Shown: positions 1 to 8,633, counted from the first letter of the stretch. The stretch is 64,000 nucleotides of DNA from Streptantibioticus rubrisoli (GCF_024436055.1 NZ_JANFNH010000004.1:248001-312000); one strand, 5' to 3'. Program-made: numbers and translations. The notes: generated by a model from the letters alone, not told the origin.

Positions 1-291
1 CTTGACGCTTGGCACGTTCGTGACGTCCACCCGGTACACGTACCGCTCGTCCGGCCGCGCCTCCAGCACGGTCTCGGCGAAGCGGACGCCGCCGATCAGG
101 CCGATCCGCCGGCCGCCGTCGGTCGGCCGGGCCGAGACCACCGCGCGGAACCACTGCGTCCAGCCCTCGGTGTCCACCGCCAACGCCCGGTAGACGGCGG
201 CGGGTTCGGCCGCCAATCCGGCCGCGAAGACCAGCCGTACCTGGGCCGAGGTGACGAAGTCCAGCCCTACAGGACGCAGTCGGCGCGCCAT
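1..291 (-). CDS. SRPBCC (START-like) domain protein, partial
   Basis: The reading frame starts at ATG (289-291) and runs off the left edge, so only about 97 N-terminal residues are visible. The sequence has the START-like pattern: a first strand, then AAEPAAVYRALAVD..GWTQWF (helix followed by a WxxW-type segment), then a strand reading GGVRFAETVLEARPDERYVYRV. SRPBCC proteins bind hydrophobic ligands in a deep cavity and include polyketide cyclases and coenzyme-binding proteins. Nothing visible indicates the ligand. The next gene on this strand, the DeoR regulator, ends 58 bp upstream of this start, so the two could be co-transcribed. The family call is moderate because the C-terminal helix lies outside the window. 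Confidence 0.6.
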   Translation of the reverse strand, partial: MARRLRPVGLDFVTSAQVRLVFAAGLAAEPAAVYRALAVDTEGWTQWFRAVVSARPTDGGRRIGLIGGVRFAETVLEARPDERYVYRVDVTNVPSVK

Positions 292-349
292 GGCGGTACC
301 TCCAGACGGATGGCGGGCGGTGGCGGCCGCAACGATACCTGACGCCGGG

Positions 350-1207
350 TCACGTATCCGGTTCGCCCGCGACCACCAGGTCCGCCAGGTGCTCGGAGAT
401 CTCGGCGCGCAGCACCTCTGGTATCCCCGCGTCCGTCACCAGGGTGTCGACCTCCTCCAAGGTGGCGAACGAACTCAGGCCCACCGTGCCCCACTTGGTG
501 TGGTCCGCGATCACCACCACCCGGCGCGCCGACCGGACGAAGTGCCGGTTGGTCTCCGCCTCCGCCAGGTTCGGCGTGGACAGGCCCGCCTCCACCGACA
601 GCCCGTGCACGCCCAGGAACAGCACGTCGAAGTGGAGCGACCGGATCGCCCGGTCCGCGACCGGCCCGACCAGAGAGTCCGACGGGGTGCGCACCCCACC
701 GGTCAGCACCACCGTCGCGGCACCGGGGCGCGCCGCCGACTGGGTGCTTCCGCCGACCCGGCGTTGGCCGGAGTGGAACACGTCCGCCACCCGAACCGAG
801 TTCGTCACCACGGTCAGGTCCGGCACGTCCAGCAGATGGTGCGCCAGCGCGTACGTCGTCGTACCGCCGGACAGGGCGATCGCGCTGCCCGGCACCACCA
901 TGGCGGCGGCCGCCTTGGCGATGGCCTCCTTGGCGCCCTGCTCCAGGCCGGACTTCGCCTCGAAACCCGGCTCGTGGGTGCTCGCCTCGGCGACCGGGAC
1001 CGCGCCGCCGTGCACCTTCTCCAGCACGCCCTGGTGGGCCAGCGCGTCCAGATCCCGGCGCACGGTCATGTCCGAGACGTTCAGCTTGCGGGTCAGCTCG
1101 TTGACCCGCACCCCGCCGCGCCGCCTGACCTCGTCGAGGATCAGCGCACGCCGCTGCTCGGCCAGGAGGTTCTGGTTGTCGCCCACCTGCTCCCCCGTCC
1201 CTTCCAT
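350..1207 (-). CDS. DeoR/GlpR-family transcriptional regulator
   Basis: A 285-aa protein of usual family length. It has an N-terminal winged helix-turn-helix (about residues 15-70) containing NVSDMTVRRDLDALA, the DeoR recognition-helix signature. A C-terminal sugar-phosphate sensor domain with a ribose-5-phosphate-isomerase-like fold follows, with SGGTTTYALA, VVTNSVRVADVF and the ADHTKWG motif near the end. Such repressors usually respond to a phosphorylated sugar and control sugar or polyol use. No sugar operon is attached here. The dhaKLM operon 11 kb away is a conceivable but unsupported target. The start is uncertain: ATG at 1207 lacks a good ribosome site, while an in-frame GTG seven codons later (1186) follows GGGGGAG with a short spacer. 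Confidence 0.9.
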   Translation of the reverse strand: MEGTGEQVGDNQNLLAEQRRALILDEVRRRGGVRVNELTRKLNVSDMTVRRDLDALAHQGVLEKVHGGAVPVAEASTHEPGFEAKSGLEQGAKEAIAKAAAAMVVPGSAIALSGGTTTYALAHHLLDVPDLTVVTNSVRVADVFHSGQRRVGGSTQSAARPGAATVVLTGGVRTPSDSLVGPVADRAIRSLHFDVLFLGVHGLSVEAGLSTPNLAEAETNRHFVRSARRVVVIADHTKWGTVGLSSFATLEEVDTLVTDAGIPEVLRAEISEHLADLVVAGEPDT

Positions 1208-1265
1208 CGACCCGCTGTTCCGCCGCCCCGCGCAGGGCCATCTTCGCACGCGGCCGCAGCCGGGC

Positions 1266-3722
1266 TCAGGGCAGTTCCGGGAGATCCTCCGCGTAGAGCA
1301 ACTGCAGGTCGTCATGGGTGGGGGAGGCGAGCTGCGCCACCCGCCCGGCGTGCCGCTCGACCATCGCCTCGAAGGTCAGCCGGGCGGTGCGGCCGTTGCC
1401 GAACGTCGGCCCCTTGGGCAGCGCGGTGAAGTACTTCAGCAGCGCCTCGTCCACGCCCTCGGCCAGCCGGTACTCGTGCTCGTCCGCCTGCGAACCGACG
1501 ATCCGCAGCAGTTCCTCGGGGGTGTAGTCGCCGAAGGCGATGGTGCGCGAGAAGCGCGAGGCCACGCCGGGGTTGGCGGCCATGAAGCGCTCCATCTCCG
1601 CGGTGTACCCGGCGACGATCACCACCACCGCGTCGCGGTGGTCCTCCATCAGCTTCACCAGGGTGTCGATCGCCTCCCGGCCGAAGTCGCGCCCGGCGTC
1701 CTCCGGCGCGAGGGCGTACGCCTCGTCGATGAACAGCACCCCACCGCGGGCCCGCTCGAACGCCTCCTGGGTGCGAATGGCCGTCGACCCGATGTGCTCG
1801 CCGACCAGGTCCACCCGGGAGACCTCCACCAGGTGCCCGGTCTCCAGCACTCCGAGGGCGGCCAGGATCTCCCCGTAGAGCCGGGCGACCGTGGTCTTGC
1901 CGGTACCGGGGGAGCCGGTGAAGACCAGATGGCGGCGGAGCGAGGGCGCCTTCAGCCCGGCCTCCTGACGGCGGCGGCCGACCGCGATCAGGTCGATGAG
2001 CGCCCGCACCTCCCGTTTGACGCTCTCCAGGCCGACCAGCGCGTCGAGTTCGCCCAGCACGTCCTGCGAGGAGCGGGTGCTGGCGGTCGGCGCGGGCGGT
2101 TCCGGCTTGCGCGGTTCGGGCCTGCGGGGTTCGGGGACGCCGCCGAGCAGGCCGTACGAGCGGACAGCGGTCGCCGGTGCGGTGGCCGCCGTCGTGGCGG
2201 GGTGTGGGGGGAGGCCGTCGGTGGCGGCCGCGGCGGTGTCGGGGGCGGGGCGGCGCTCGGCGCTCTCGTCGCTGGTGCAGCCCTCGGCGATCGGGCCCGG
2301 TTCGGAGAACTCGTACCCGCCCCGGGCACAGCGCTCGGTACGGCACCGGGTCACGGTGGACCGGCAGCCGTCGATGATGTGGAACCCGTAGCCCCGGCTG
2401 CCGGTGACGGTGCAGCCGGTGAAGGTGCCGCGGCCACCCGCCGAGACGTAGAAGCCGGACTCGGCGGGGTTGTTCACGCCGCACCGCTCGAGGACCGGAT
2501 CGGCGCCCTTGGTGACGATCACACCGGTCGCCGTCTCGTCGATGGTGCACGCGGCGAGCGTGCCGCCGCTGCCGTGGTCGCGGAACCAGGCGCCGGTGGC
2601 GGCCTCGCGGATCCTGCAGTCGTCCAACTCCACCGTCGCGCCGTCGCTCACCGAGACCGCGGTGTTGCGGACCTGCGAGATATCACTGTCGACAACGTCG
2701 GCGCGGGAACCGCGGTCCAGCACGAACAGCGCGTCGGGCACGTCGTGCACCCGGCACGAGTCGAAGACGGCGGCGGCCCCGTCGCTGATCCAGACCGCCG
2801 GATAGTCGCCGGTGCTGTCGTGGATCTCGCACCGGTTGGCGTCCGCCCTGGTGCCCGGGTCCCACACCGACAGGCCGTTGCGGCCGAAGCGGCGCACCGT
2901 GGACCGGGTCAGCGTCAGCACCGAGCGGGAGCGCAGGTCGATCGCGTTCTCCGGCACGTCGTGCACATCGCAGTCGGCCATGGTGAGCACCGCGTCGGTG
3001 TCCAGGGTCACCCCGTCGCCGGTGGTGCGGTGCACCTGGCAGTCGGTCAGATGACCGGTGGCGCGTCCCGCGACCTGGACTCCGGTGCCCTTGATCTCGT
3101 AGACCTCGCAGCCGACGGCCTCCGCCGTGCTGCCGTCACCGGTCACGGTCAGGCCCGCGCCGGTGGCGTGGTGCACCCGGCACCGCTCCAGGCGCGGCGA
3201 GGAGCCGCCGCGCACCGCGAAGCCGGACTGCCCGGCCGCGATCACCTCGCACTCCTCGAACACCCCGCCCGAGCCGTCCAGCACGCTCACCCCGAGCCCC
3301 GCCGGATTGTCGACCGCGCAGCGCCGCACCGTCGGCCGGGCGCCGTCTCGCACCTCTATGCCGACCGCGGAGCGGGTGACCACCCGCAGGCCCTGCAACT
3401 CCGGCGCGCAGCCCTCGACCAGCAGCGCGGGCGCGGAGGTGTCCTGACCTTCGATGTGCAGGTCCTGCACCGTGGCGGAGGCACGAACGGTCAGCGCGAC
3501 ACCGCCGGGCGGGGCGATCCGCACCGAGCCGGGCCCCTCGGCGCCGCGCAGCGTCACCGCGCGCTCGACCACCAGGTTCTCCCGGTAGGTGCCGGGGGTG
3601 ATCGCCACGACGTCGCCGTCGCCCGCCGCCTCCAGGGCCGCGGCGAGGGTGTCGTACTCGCCGGTGCGGCGCCGCCACCGCGACGTGCTGGTGTGCGTCA
3701 CCTGAGCCACGCCCTGTGCCAT
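1266..3722 (-). CDS. Right-handed beta-helix / AAA+ ATPase fusion protein
   Basis: An 818-aa protein in two parts. Residues about 20-460 consist of repeated short strands typical of a right-handed parallel beta-helix, starting with a pectate-lyase/NosD-like segment (DGDVVAITPGTYRENLVVER). A Pro/Ala-rich linker (about 465-545) joins this to a CbxX/CfxQ-type AAA+ module (about 555-818). The module has Walker A GSPGTGKTT near residue 602, Walker B VLFIDEAYAL, sensor and arginine-finger region NPGVASRFSRTIAF, and the C-terminal NGRTARLTFEAMVERHA helix. The AAA+ part is the type found in rubisco activase CbbX and in EccA of type VII secretion. The helix part suggests binding to carbohydrate or another extended polymer. 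No signal peptide is seen, so it is probably cytosolic. The start ATG at 3722 was chosen because residues upstream do not fit the family. No ESX genes are nearby. Confidence 0.85.
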   Translation of the reverse strand: MAQGVAQVTHTSTSRWRRRTGEYDTLAAALEAAGDGDVVAITPGTYRENLVVERAVTLRGAEGPGSVRIAPPGGVALTVRASATVQDLHIEGQDTSAPALLVEGCAPELQGLRVVTRSAVGIEVRDGARPTVRRCAVDNPAGLGVSVLDGSGGVFEECEVIAAGQSGFAVRGGSSPRLERCRVHHATGAGLTVTGDGSTAEAVGCEVYEIKGTGVQVAGRATGHLTDCQVHRTTGDGVTLDTDAVLTMADCDVHDVPENAIDLRSRSVLTLTRSTVRRFGRNGLSVWDPGTRADANRCEIHDSTGDYPAVWISDGAAAVFDSCRVHDVPDALFVLDRGSRADVVDSDISQVRNTAVSVSDGATVELDDCRIREAATGAWFRDHGSGGTLAACTIDETATGVIVTKGADPVLERCGVNNPAESGFYVSAGGRGTFTGCTVTGSRGYGFHIIDGCRSTVTRCRTERCARGGYEFSEPGPIAEGCTSDESAERRPAPDTAAAATDGLPPHPATTAATAPATAVRSYGLLGGVPEPRRPEPRKPEPPAPTASTRSSQDVLGELDALVGLESVKREVRALIDLIAVGRRRQEAGLKAPSLRRHLVFTGSPGTGKTTVARLYGEILAALGVLETGHLVEVSRVDLVGEHIGSTAIRTQEAFERARGGVLFIDEAYALAPEDAGRDFGREAIDTLVKLMEDHRDAVVVIVAGYTAEMERFMAANPGVASRFSRTIAFGDYTPEELLRIVGSQADEHEYRLAEGVDEALLKYFTALPKGPTFGNGRTARLTFEAMVERHAGRVAQLASPTHDDLQLLYAEDLPELP

Positions 3723-3915
3723 GGTGCTGCTCTGCCCCCCACCTTCTTGCCCTGGGATCCGTCCCTGCGACCGGTGCTCCACCGTAGCGCGCGCCGGGGG
3801 TGCCGACGCACGCGGAGAAGCTTGGGAATCAGCACAGTTGGGCGGGTTCGGGCGGACAACACCGGTCGCCTTTTCGCCTCGGAACGCCTGTGATCACGCC
3901 GACGTTCCCATGGCG

Positions 3916-4518
3916 TCAACCGCCCGCGCCCGTCCTGCCCCAGTCCTCGCTCACCCGGGCCCACTCGCGCGCCCAGTCCGCCTGCCGTCTGCGCATGATC
4001 CGCCAGCCCAGCAACTGCCGTGCACCGCAGGCGAGTGCCGCCGCCGCACCGGCCACGCCGAAGCCGGCCGCCACCGCGTTGGTGGTGGCCGTCGACTCAT
4101 CCATCGGGCGCTCGGTGAGCCGTCCGCGCCGGTCGGTCCACACCGCCACCGGATCGCCCACCCCATGCCGGGCCTCGATCCGCAGCACGCTGGTGCGCGA
4201 CACCCCGTCAGGCGTCCGCCAGCGCACCAGCGCCACCCGGGTGCCGTCCTGGCCGTGCGCGGCATCGGAGTCGACCGCCGGCAGGGGGTGCCGGTCGACG
4301 GCGACCACCTGCGCGGTGGTGCGGTGCCGCTCGGCCCGCTGCCGCTGTATGGTGCGCTGGAGGTCGGAGCCGACGCTGTGGCCCGCGGCCAGCCCGGCGA
4401 GGGGCGCGCCGACGGCCACCAGGCCCACGGTGAACAGGCTCGCCCACGCCTCGATCACGTCGCTGCGGCGCCGCAGCGGATTGCGCCGCCAGCGCCACAG
4501 CCCGGGAACCGATCGCAT
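3916..4518 (-). CDS. Rv1733c-family two-helix membrane protein
   Basis: A 200-aa protein. A basic N-terminus (WRWRRNPLRRRSD) precedes a first membrane helix (AWASLFTVGLVAVGAPLAGLAAG). An extracytoplasmic domain of about 90 residues contains RHRTTAQVVAVDRHPLP and RWRTPDGVSRTSVLRIEARHGVGD. A second helix (NAVAAGFGVAGAAAALACGARQLLG) and a basic tail follow. This order and the RNPLRRRSDxIEA start match mycobacterial Rv1733c, a DosR-regulated protein of unknown function. Streptomycetes carry many paralogues. The start at 4518 follows GAAGGGGG at a good distance. Confidence 0.8.
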   Translation of the reverse strand: MRSVPGLWRWRRNPLRRRSDVIEAWASLFTVGLVAVGAPLAGLAAGHSVGSDLQRTIQRQRAERHRTTAQVVAVDRHPLPAVDSDAAHGQDGTRVALVRWRTPDGVSRTSVLRIEARHGVGDPVAVWTDRRGRLTERPMDESTATTNAVAAGFGVAGAAAALACGARQLLGWRIMRRRQADWAREWARVSEDWGRTGAGG

Positions 4519-4643
4519 CGCACCACACCCCCTTCGCACGTCCAAGTACCGCACACGGCACGGCGTACGCGCGGGGCGGGCCGCAAGTCGGCCGAAACAC
4601 CCCACTAAGGGGCGTGACCGCAGCACCGCCTTGACGCGTCACG

Positions 4644-5468
4644 TCACTCCAGCACCGTGAACGGGTCATCGACCCGAACGGTTCCGGGGTGCTCGGGGAT
4701 CAGGTTCTGTCCGAAGACCAACTTCTCGCCGAACCGGCGGTGTTGGGCCAGCGTGCGCAGGGGTTCCCGGCCGCGTTGGGCGGTGCGCTGGTCGGTGGTG
4801 GTGATGACGCAGCGGGCGCACGGCTTGACGACGCGGAAGGCGACCTCGCCGATCCGCACCCGGCGCCAGCCGTCCTCCGCCCAGGGCTCGGTGCCGGTCA
4901 CGACCACGCTCGGCCGGAACCGGTCCATGGGCAGCGGCCCCTCCTCGGGGAACCGGCCTTCGGCTATCAGGGCGTTGAGGGCATCCAGCGACGCCGTCGA
5001 GGTGAGCAGCAGCGGATAGCCGTCCGCGAAGCTCACCGTCTCGCCGGGCCGCGCGTAGTCCGGGTCGATCGGCCTGCGGCGGGCCGGATCGTCGAGGTGC
5101 ACCAGCGCCACCTCGGCGTCCAGGAACGCGCCGAACCAGGCGCCCGCCTCCGCCGCGGCGGGCACCGCCTCCACCTTGTCCCGCCAGATCTGCACCGCGG
5201 TCGTGCCGACCGGCTCCGGCACGGCGACGTCCAGCGGCGCCATCCCGGGCGCGCTCACCCGCACCCCGCCGCCCGGCAGCAGCTCGGCCCGGACGAGCGC
5301 CAGGCGCGGCAGCTGCCGCTGGGTGAGGAACCGGCCCGTGCCGTCCACCAGCAGCCAGCGCCGGTCCCCGGCGAGCCCCCACGGCTCGACGGCCGCTTCG
5401 CCGGGCGCCAGTCCACCTACCGACTTGACCGGGTACACGTGCAGGGCGCTCAGGTGTGGTGTCCTCAT
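4644..5468 (-). CDS. MOSC-domain molybdenum-cofactor protein (YcbX/mARC-like)
   Basis: 274 aa. Residues 1-115 form the MOSC N-terminal beta-barrel domain (LSALHVYPVKSVGGL, LAGDRRWLLVDGTGRFLTQRQ). Residues about 125-270 form the MOSC domain with RFRPSVVVTGTEPWAED and the cysteine motif FRVVKPCARCVIT, where the first cysteine is the expected molybdenum ligand. Proteins of this layout reduce N-hydroxylated compounds (mARC, YcbX). The ferredoxin domain fused to E. coli YcbX is absent, as in most actinobacterial members, so a separate electron donor is needed. It stands alone between convergent and divergent neighbours. Confidence 0.88.
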   Translation of the reverse strand: MRTPHLSALHVYPVKSVGGLAPGEAAVEPWGLAGDRRWLLVDGTGRFLTQRQLPRLALVRAELLPGGGVRVSAPGMAPLDVAVPEPVGTTAVQIWRDKVEAVPAAAEAGAWFGAFLDAEVALVHLDDPARRRPIDPDYARPGETVSFADGYPLLLTSTASLDALNALIAEGRFPEEGPLPMDRFRPSVVVTGTEPWAEDGWRRVRIGEVAFRVVKPCARCVITTTDQRTAQRGREPLRTLAQHRRFGEKLVFGQNLIPEHPGTVRVDDPFTVLE

Positions 5469-5531
5469 GTGGCCATGGTGCCAGCAGCCACTGACAGGAC
5501 GTGTGCCACCCGAACGAGTCCGTGCGACCGG

Positions 5532-6017
5532 TCAGTACCCCTGGCCGTTGTACGGGCGGCGGTACTGGTAGCCGTCGTCCCCGAAACCGCCGGGAACCTG
5601 GCGCGGCGGCACCGGACGCGGTACGACCGGACGCACCGCCTCGTACCCCGTGGGAGCCGGACCCTGCTGCGGGGCCTGGGCCGGATATCCGCCGGGGTAG
5701 CCGCGCGGGGCGGTCGCCTGCTGCGGGATGTACGGCGCGGGCGCGGGCTGGGGCTGGTAGGCAGCGGGCGGCGTGTTCGGCAGGTAGCCGGTGTACGTAC
5801 CCTGCTGGGGCGTGTGGGTGGACGGCCCGGAGGGAAGGGCCGGGAGTGCCGCCGGGAGCGCGGGCAGATGACTGCTGGAGTCATACGCCGAGGGAACCCG
5901 GATGGGCGCGATCTGCGGGGTGCCCCGCTCTGCGACCAGGCTGTCGTAGATGGGGGTGTCCGGGAAGGACGACGAGGCGTAGTAGCCGCCGCCATAGGTG
6001 CCGCGGGGGGTGGTCAT
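5532..6017 (-). CDS. Proline/tyrosine-rich DUF6643-type protein
   Basis: 161 aa. The N-terminus (MTTPRGTYGGGYYASSSF, then PDTPIYDSLVAERGTPQIAP) is a strongly conserved streptomycete sequence that I recognise as the DUF6643 family. The rest is low-complexity and rich in Pro, Gly, Gln and Tyr (PQQATAPRGYPGGYPAQAPQQ) and is probably disordered. No signal peptide or membrane helix is visible. The function is unknown. It is transcribed away from the TerD-like gene across a roughly 200-bp divergent promoter region. The start at 6017 is set by the conserved N-terminus. Confidence 0.75.
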   Translation of the reverse strand: MTTPRGTYGGGYYASSSFPDTPIYDSLVAERGTPQIAPIRVPSAYDSSSHLPALPAALPALPSGPSTHTPQQGTYTGYLPNTPPAAYQPQPAPAPYIPQQATAPRGYPGGYPAQAPQQGPAPTGYEAVRPVVPRPVPPRQVPGGFGDDGYQYRRPYNGQGY

Positions 6018-6213
6018 GCTCCATAAGTTAAGCCCACGATGTGCTGGATGGGGAGTCCGGTAAGAGGGTTGTTTGAGGCTCCGTGAGTGAACGTTGGTCC
6101 CCAATGCGATCGAATCTGTGAAAATCGGTCGCCCGGCGGTGTTTTGATCGTGTAAACGCCGCCCTTTAAGGGGAGTTGCCGGGGGTGTCCCGGGCTGTAC
6201 GAAGGGGGAGTTC
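6018..6213. promoter_or_regulatory. Divergent promoter region with an inverted repeat
   Basis: This 196-bp gap separates the divergent DUF6643 and TerD genes and is clearly less GC-rich than the genes. It contains GGCGGTGTTT (6135-6144) and AAACGCCGCC (6154-6163), an inverted repeat with 9 of 10 positions matching, immediately upstream of the TerD ribosome site. Whether it is an operator or an mRNA hairpin cannot be told from sequence alone. Confidence 0.4.
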
Positions 6214-7449
6214 ATGTCCATGCCCAAAGGGGCCAACGTGCCCGTGCCCGCGAGGCCGCTGCGGGTGGAGTTCGCACGGCGCACGAACCCCGGGGCGCCG
6301 CGCACCGAGGTTCACGCGCTGCTGCTGGCCGACAGCCGGGCGGACGTCGTCACGCCTGGCCGGGCGCACCCGTCCAGGGGTGTGCGCCACGAGGGCGGGC
6401 GAGCGGTGGACGGGGAGCGGGTGGACGGCCTGCTGGTGGACCTGACGGTGGTTGAGCCGGGTGTGGACAGGATCGTGCTGGTCGCCTCCGCGGATGGCGG
6501 AACGTTCGGCCAACTGGCGGTCAGGGTCCGGCTGACGGACCCGGTGGCGGGCGGCGAGTTGGCGTCCTTCGAGTGCGCGGACGCCACGGTGGAGTCCGCG
6601 CTGGTGCTGGGGGAGCTCTACCGGCGCGCCGGGCAGTGGCGCTTCCGGGCTGTCGGCCAGGGCTACGACACCGGGCTCGACGGCCTTGCGGCCGACTTCG
6701 GCATATCGGCGAACGCGCTCGTACCCCCCGAGCCACAGGCGGCGCCCGAGCCTGCTTCCGCGCCCCCCGCCGCCCTCGCGCAACCCCTTTCGCCTCCCGC
6801 ACCCCCCGTACGGCTGGCAAAGGTCACCCTGACGAAGGATGCACCCTCGGTCTCGTTGACGAAGCAGGGCGGCACGTCAGGCGCCATGCGGGTCAACCTC
6901 AACTGGCAGACGCGCCAGCAGCCGAAGGGCTGGCTGCGCAAGGCCGGGCTGGTCGGCTCGCACTCCACGGCGATCGACCTGGACCTGTGCGCCTTGTACG
7001 AACTCACCGACGGGACCAGGGGAGTTGTCCAGGCGCTGGGGAACGCGTTCGGCGCGCTGAACCGGCCCCCGTACATCCAGCTGGACGGCGACGACCGCAC
7101 CGGCGCGGTGGACAGCGGTGAGAATCTCACCATCAACCTCGACCACCAGCGCGCGTTCCGCCGGATCCTGGTCTTCGTCACCATCTACGAGGGCGCCCGC
7201 AGCTTCGCGGGCCTGCACGCCACCACCACGCTGACGCCGCGGGACGGTGCGCCGATCGAGTTCTTCCTGGACGAGTGCACGGTGCCGTCCACCGTCTGCG
7301 CCCTGGCCCTGATCAGCAACGAGGGCGGGGAACTGGTGGTGCGTCGGGAGGCCCGCTACCTCGTGCCGCGGCCGGGCGTGAGCCCGCAACGCACCGTCGA
7401 CCAGGCGTACGGATGGGGCATGAACTGGACTCCGGGGCGCAAGCACTAG
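6214..7449 (+). CDS. Double TerD-domain protein (tellurium-resistance/stress family)
   Basis: 411 aa with two TerD-type calcium-binding domains. The N-terminal copy (about residues 10-165) is divergent but keeps SFECADATVESALVLGELYRR, the TerD motif that ends in GELYRxxxxWxFRAVGQG, followed by GLAADFGI. A Pro/Ala linker (about 170-200) leads to the second copy (about 205-411), which holds VRLAKVTLTKDAPSVSLTK, STAIDLDLCALYEL and the calcium-site motif NAFGALNRPPYIQLDGDDRTG. TerD proteins are cytosolic calcium-binding proteins linked in streptomycetes to development and stress. The start at 6214 follows GAAGGGGGAG. The gene appears monocistronic and ends at a hairpin. Confidence 0.9.
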   Translation: MSMPKGANVPVPARPLRVEFARRTNPGAPRTEVHALLLADSRADVVTPGRAHPSRGVRHEGGRAVDGERVDGLLVDLTVVEPGVDRIVLVASADGGTFGQLAVRVRLTDPVAGGELASFECADATVESALVLGELYRRAGQWRFRAVGQGYDTGLDGLAADFGISANALVPPEPQAAPEPASAPPAALAQPLSPPAPPVRLAKVTLTKDAPSVSLTKQGGTSGAMRVNLNWQTRQQPKGWLRKAGLVGSHSTAIDLDLCALYELTDGTRGVVQALGNAFGALNRPPYIQLDGDDRTGAVDSGENLTINLDHQRAFRRILVFVTIYEGARSFAGLHATTTLTPRDGAPIEFFLDECTVPSTVCALALISNEGGELVVRREARYLVPRPGVSPQRTVDQAYGWGMNWTPGRKH

Positions 7450-7462
7450 CCCATCTGGTGTG

Positions 7463-7484
7463 CCGTCAGGGAAATTTCTGACGG
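7463..7484 (+). terminator. Hairpin downstream of the TerD gene
   Basis: CCGTCAG (7463-7469) and CTGACGG (7478-7484) form a perfect 7-bp stem with an 8-nt AT-rich loop, followed by CCTCTT. It lies 13 bp after the TerD stop codon and fits an intrinsic terminator. Confidence 0.65.
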
Positions 7485-7589
7485 CCTCTTAACTAGCCTC
7501 TGATCAGGCGATATGTCATGGTTTAGTGGTAGATGTCTAATCTTCTTCACCCTTATGCCGATCTTAAGTGGCGAGTCGTCAGGTGCCTC

Positions 7590-7605
7590 CATATCGTCAG
7601 ATATG
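7590..7605. promoter_or_regulatory. Inverted repeat upstream of the His-rich protein gene
   Basis: CATATC-GTCA-GATATG is a perfect 6-bp dyad 71 bp upstream of the histidine-rich protein start, in an AT-rich promoter region (about 7485-7675). The position suits an operator. I do not recognise it as a Zur, Nur or DmdR box. Confidence 0.35.
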
Positions 7606-7675
7606 ACGGGGCGTAGTTATATGGCTACGCAGGCGGTATGGGTCTGCGGCTGCGCCCGGGAATCGGAGATCACAC

Positions 7676-8518
7676 ATGCGCACTATGCGCCTGGCCATCG
7701 CGACCCTTGCGGGCGCGGCCTCAGTCATCAGCCTCACGGCTCCCACGTCGTACGCAATCGGCGAGGACCACCACCACCACCATCACCACCGCCACCACCA
7801 GCACCGGCGTGCTCACATCAAGGTCCACCCCAAGGTCGCCTGGTCGGGTGAGCGGGTCCACGTCCGGGTCCGCTGCCCCCGGGCCCAGGCCGACGACGTC
7901 CGTACCATCCGCGCCTTCTCCGAGGCGTTCCGCCGCGACCACATCACGCTCCACCGCGACGGCATCTTCCGCGACCGTGACGAGAAGGGGCACCACCACG
8001 ACCGCGACCGCGACGAGCGGCTGTACGTGGGGTCCGGCAAGGTCGAGTACAAGCACCACGGCCACCGTCGTGAGGCCGACCGCGACGACCGCTGGGGCGG
8101 TTGGGTCGGCCCGGTCCGGCACCGCCACCACCACCACCGTCACCACCGTCGGCACCGCAGGCACTTCCTGATCACCGGTCGGTGCCCGCACGACGGCTTC
8201 TTCCGCACGCACATCCAGGTCGTTGAGCGGCGTCACCACCGCCGTCACCACCGCCACGGCGGCGGCTTCGGTGGCGGGTACAACGGTGGCGGCGGGTACA
8301 ACGGTGGCGGCTACAACGGTGGCGGCTACAACAACGGCGGCGGCTACAACGGTGGCCGGCGCAGCGGTGGCAGCTACCCCATGGGTGGGGTGAAGGCTGG
8401 TGAGGGTGGCTCGGTGAACAACGGCAACGCGCTGGAGACCGGTGCTGGCGGTGCTCTCGCCGCCGCGGCCATCGGTGGTGGCGCCTGGGCGCTGCGCCGT
8501 CGCCGTACGGGCGAGTGA
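7676..8518 (+). CDS. Histidine-rich secreted protein with C-terminal membrane anchor
   Basis: 280 aa. A Sec signal peptide (residues 1-27, ending TSYA/IGED) is followed at once by a histidine tract (EDHHHHHHHRHHQHRR). A conserved-looking segment follows (KVHPKVAWSGERVHVRVRCP, RTIRAFSEAF), with two spaced cysteine segments (RCPRAQ, GRCPHDGFF) and further histidine/arginine clusters near residues 100-175. Residues about 190-225 are a Gly-Tyr-Asn repeat (GGGYNGGGYNGGGYNNGGG). A final helix (GGALAAAAIGGGAWAL) ends in RRRRTGE, the helix-plus-arginines layout of wall- or membrane-anchored secreted proteins, but with no LPxTG or LAxTG. Metal (Zn, Ni or Cu) binding at the cell surface is inferred from the histidines. 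The start follows GGAG. Confidence 0.75.
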   Translation: MRTMRLAIATLAGAASVISLTAPTSYAIGEDHHHHHHHRHHQHRRAHIKVHPKVAWSGERVHVRVRCPRAQADDVRTIRAFSEAFRRDHITLHRDGIFRDRDEKGHHHDRDRDERLYVGSGKVEYKHHGHRREADRDDRWGGWVGPVRHRHHHHRHHRRHRRHFLITGRCPHDGFFRTHIQVVERRHHRRHHRHGGGFGGGYNGGGGYNGGGYNGGGYNNGGGYNGGRRSGGSYPMGGVKAGEGGSVNNGNALETGAGGALAAAAIGGGAWALRRRRTGE

Positions 8519-8576
8519 GTCCTGGTTAGCGACAGGACCGCACGCCTGACGAACCGCTTCCTCCGGCATCCATGAA

Positions 8577-8618
8577 ACGTGGCCGTCCCGGACCGTCGAG
8601 GTCCGCGGGCGGCCACGT
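8577..8618. terminator. Bidirectional terminator between convergent genes
   Basis: ACGTGGCCG (8577-8585) pairs perfectly with CGGCCACGT (8610-8618). An inner CGGACC/GGTCCG stem extends the hairpin. It sits between the convergent His-rich protein gene and the glycosyltransferase gene and can serve both. Confidence 0.7.
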
Positions 8619-8633
8619 GCCGTGTCGTCCGCC

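Noticed and set aside
444-3893. 1149-codon plus-strand open frame
   Set aside because: It lies opposite the DeoR and beta-helix/AAA+ genes and has no domain. Long antisense frames are expected at this GC content.
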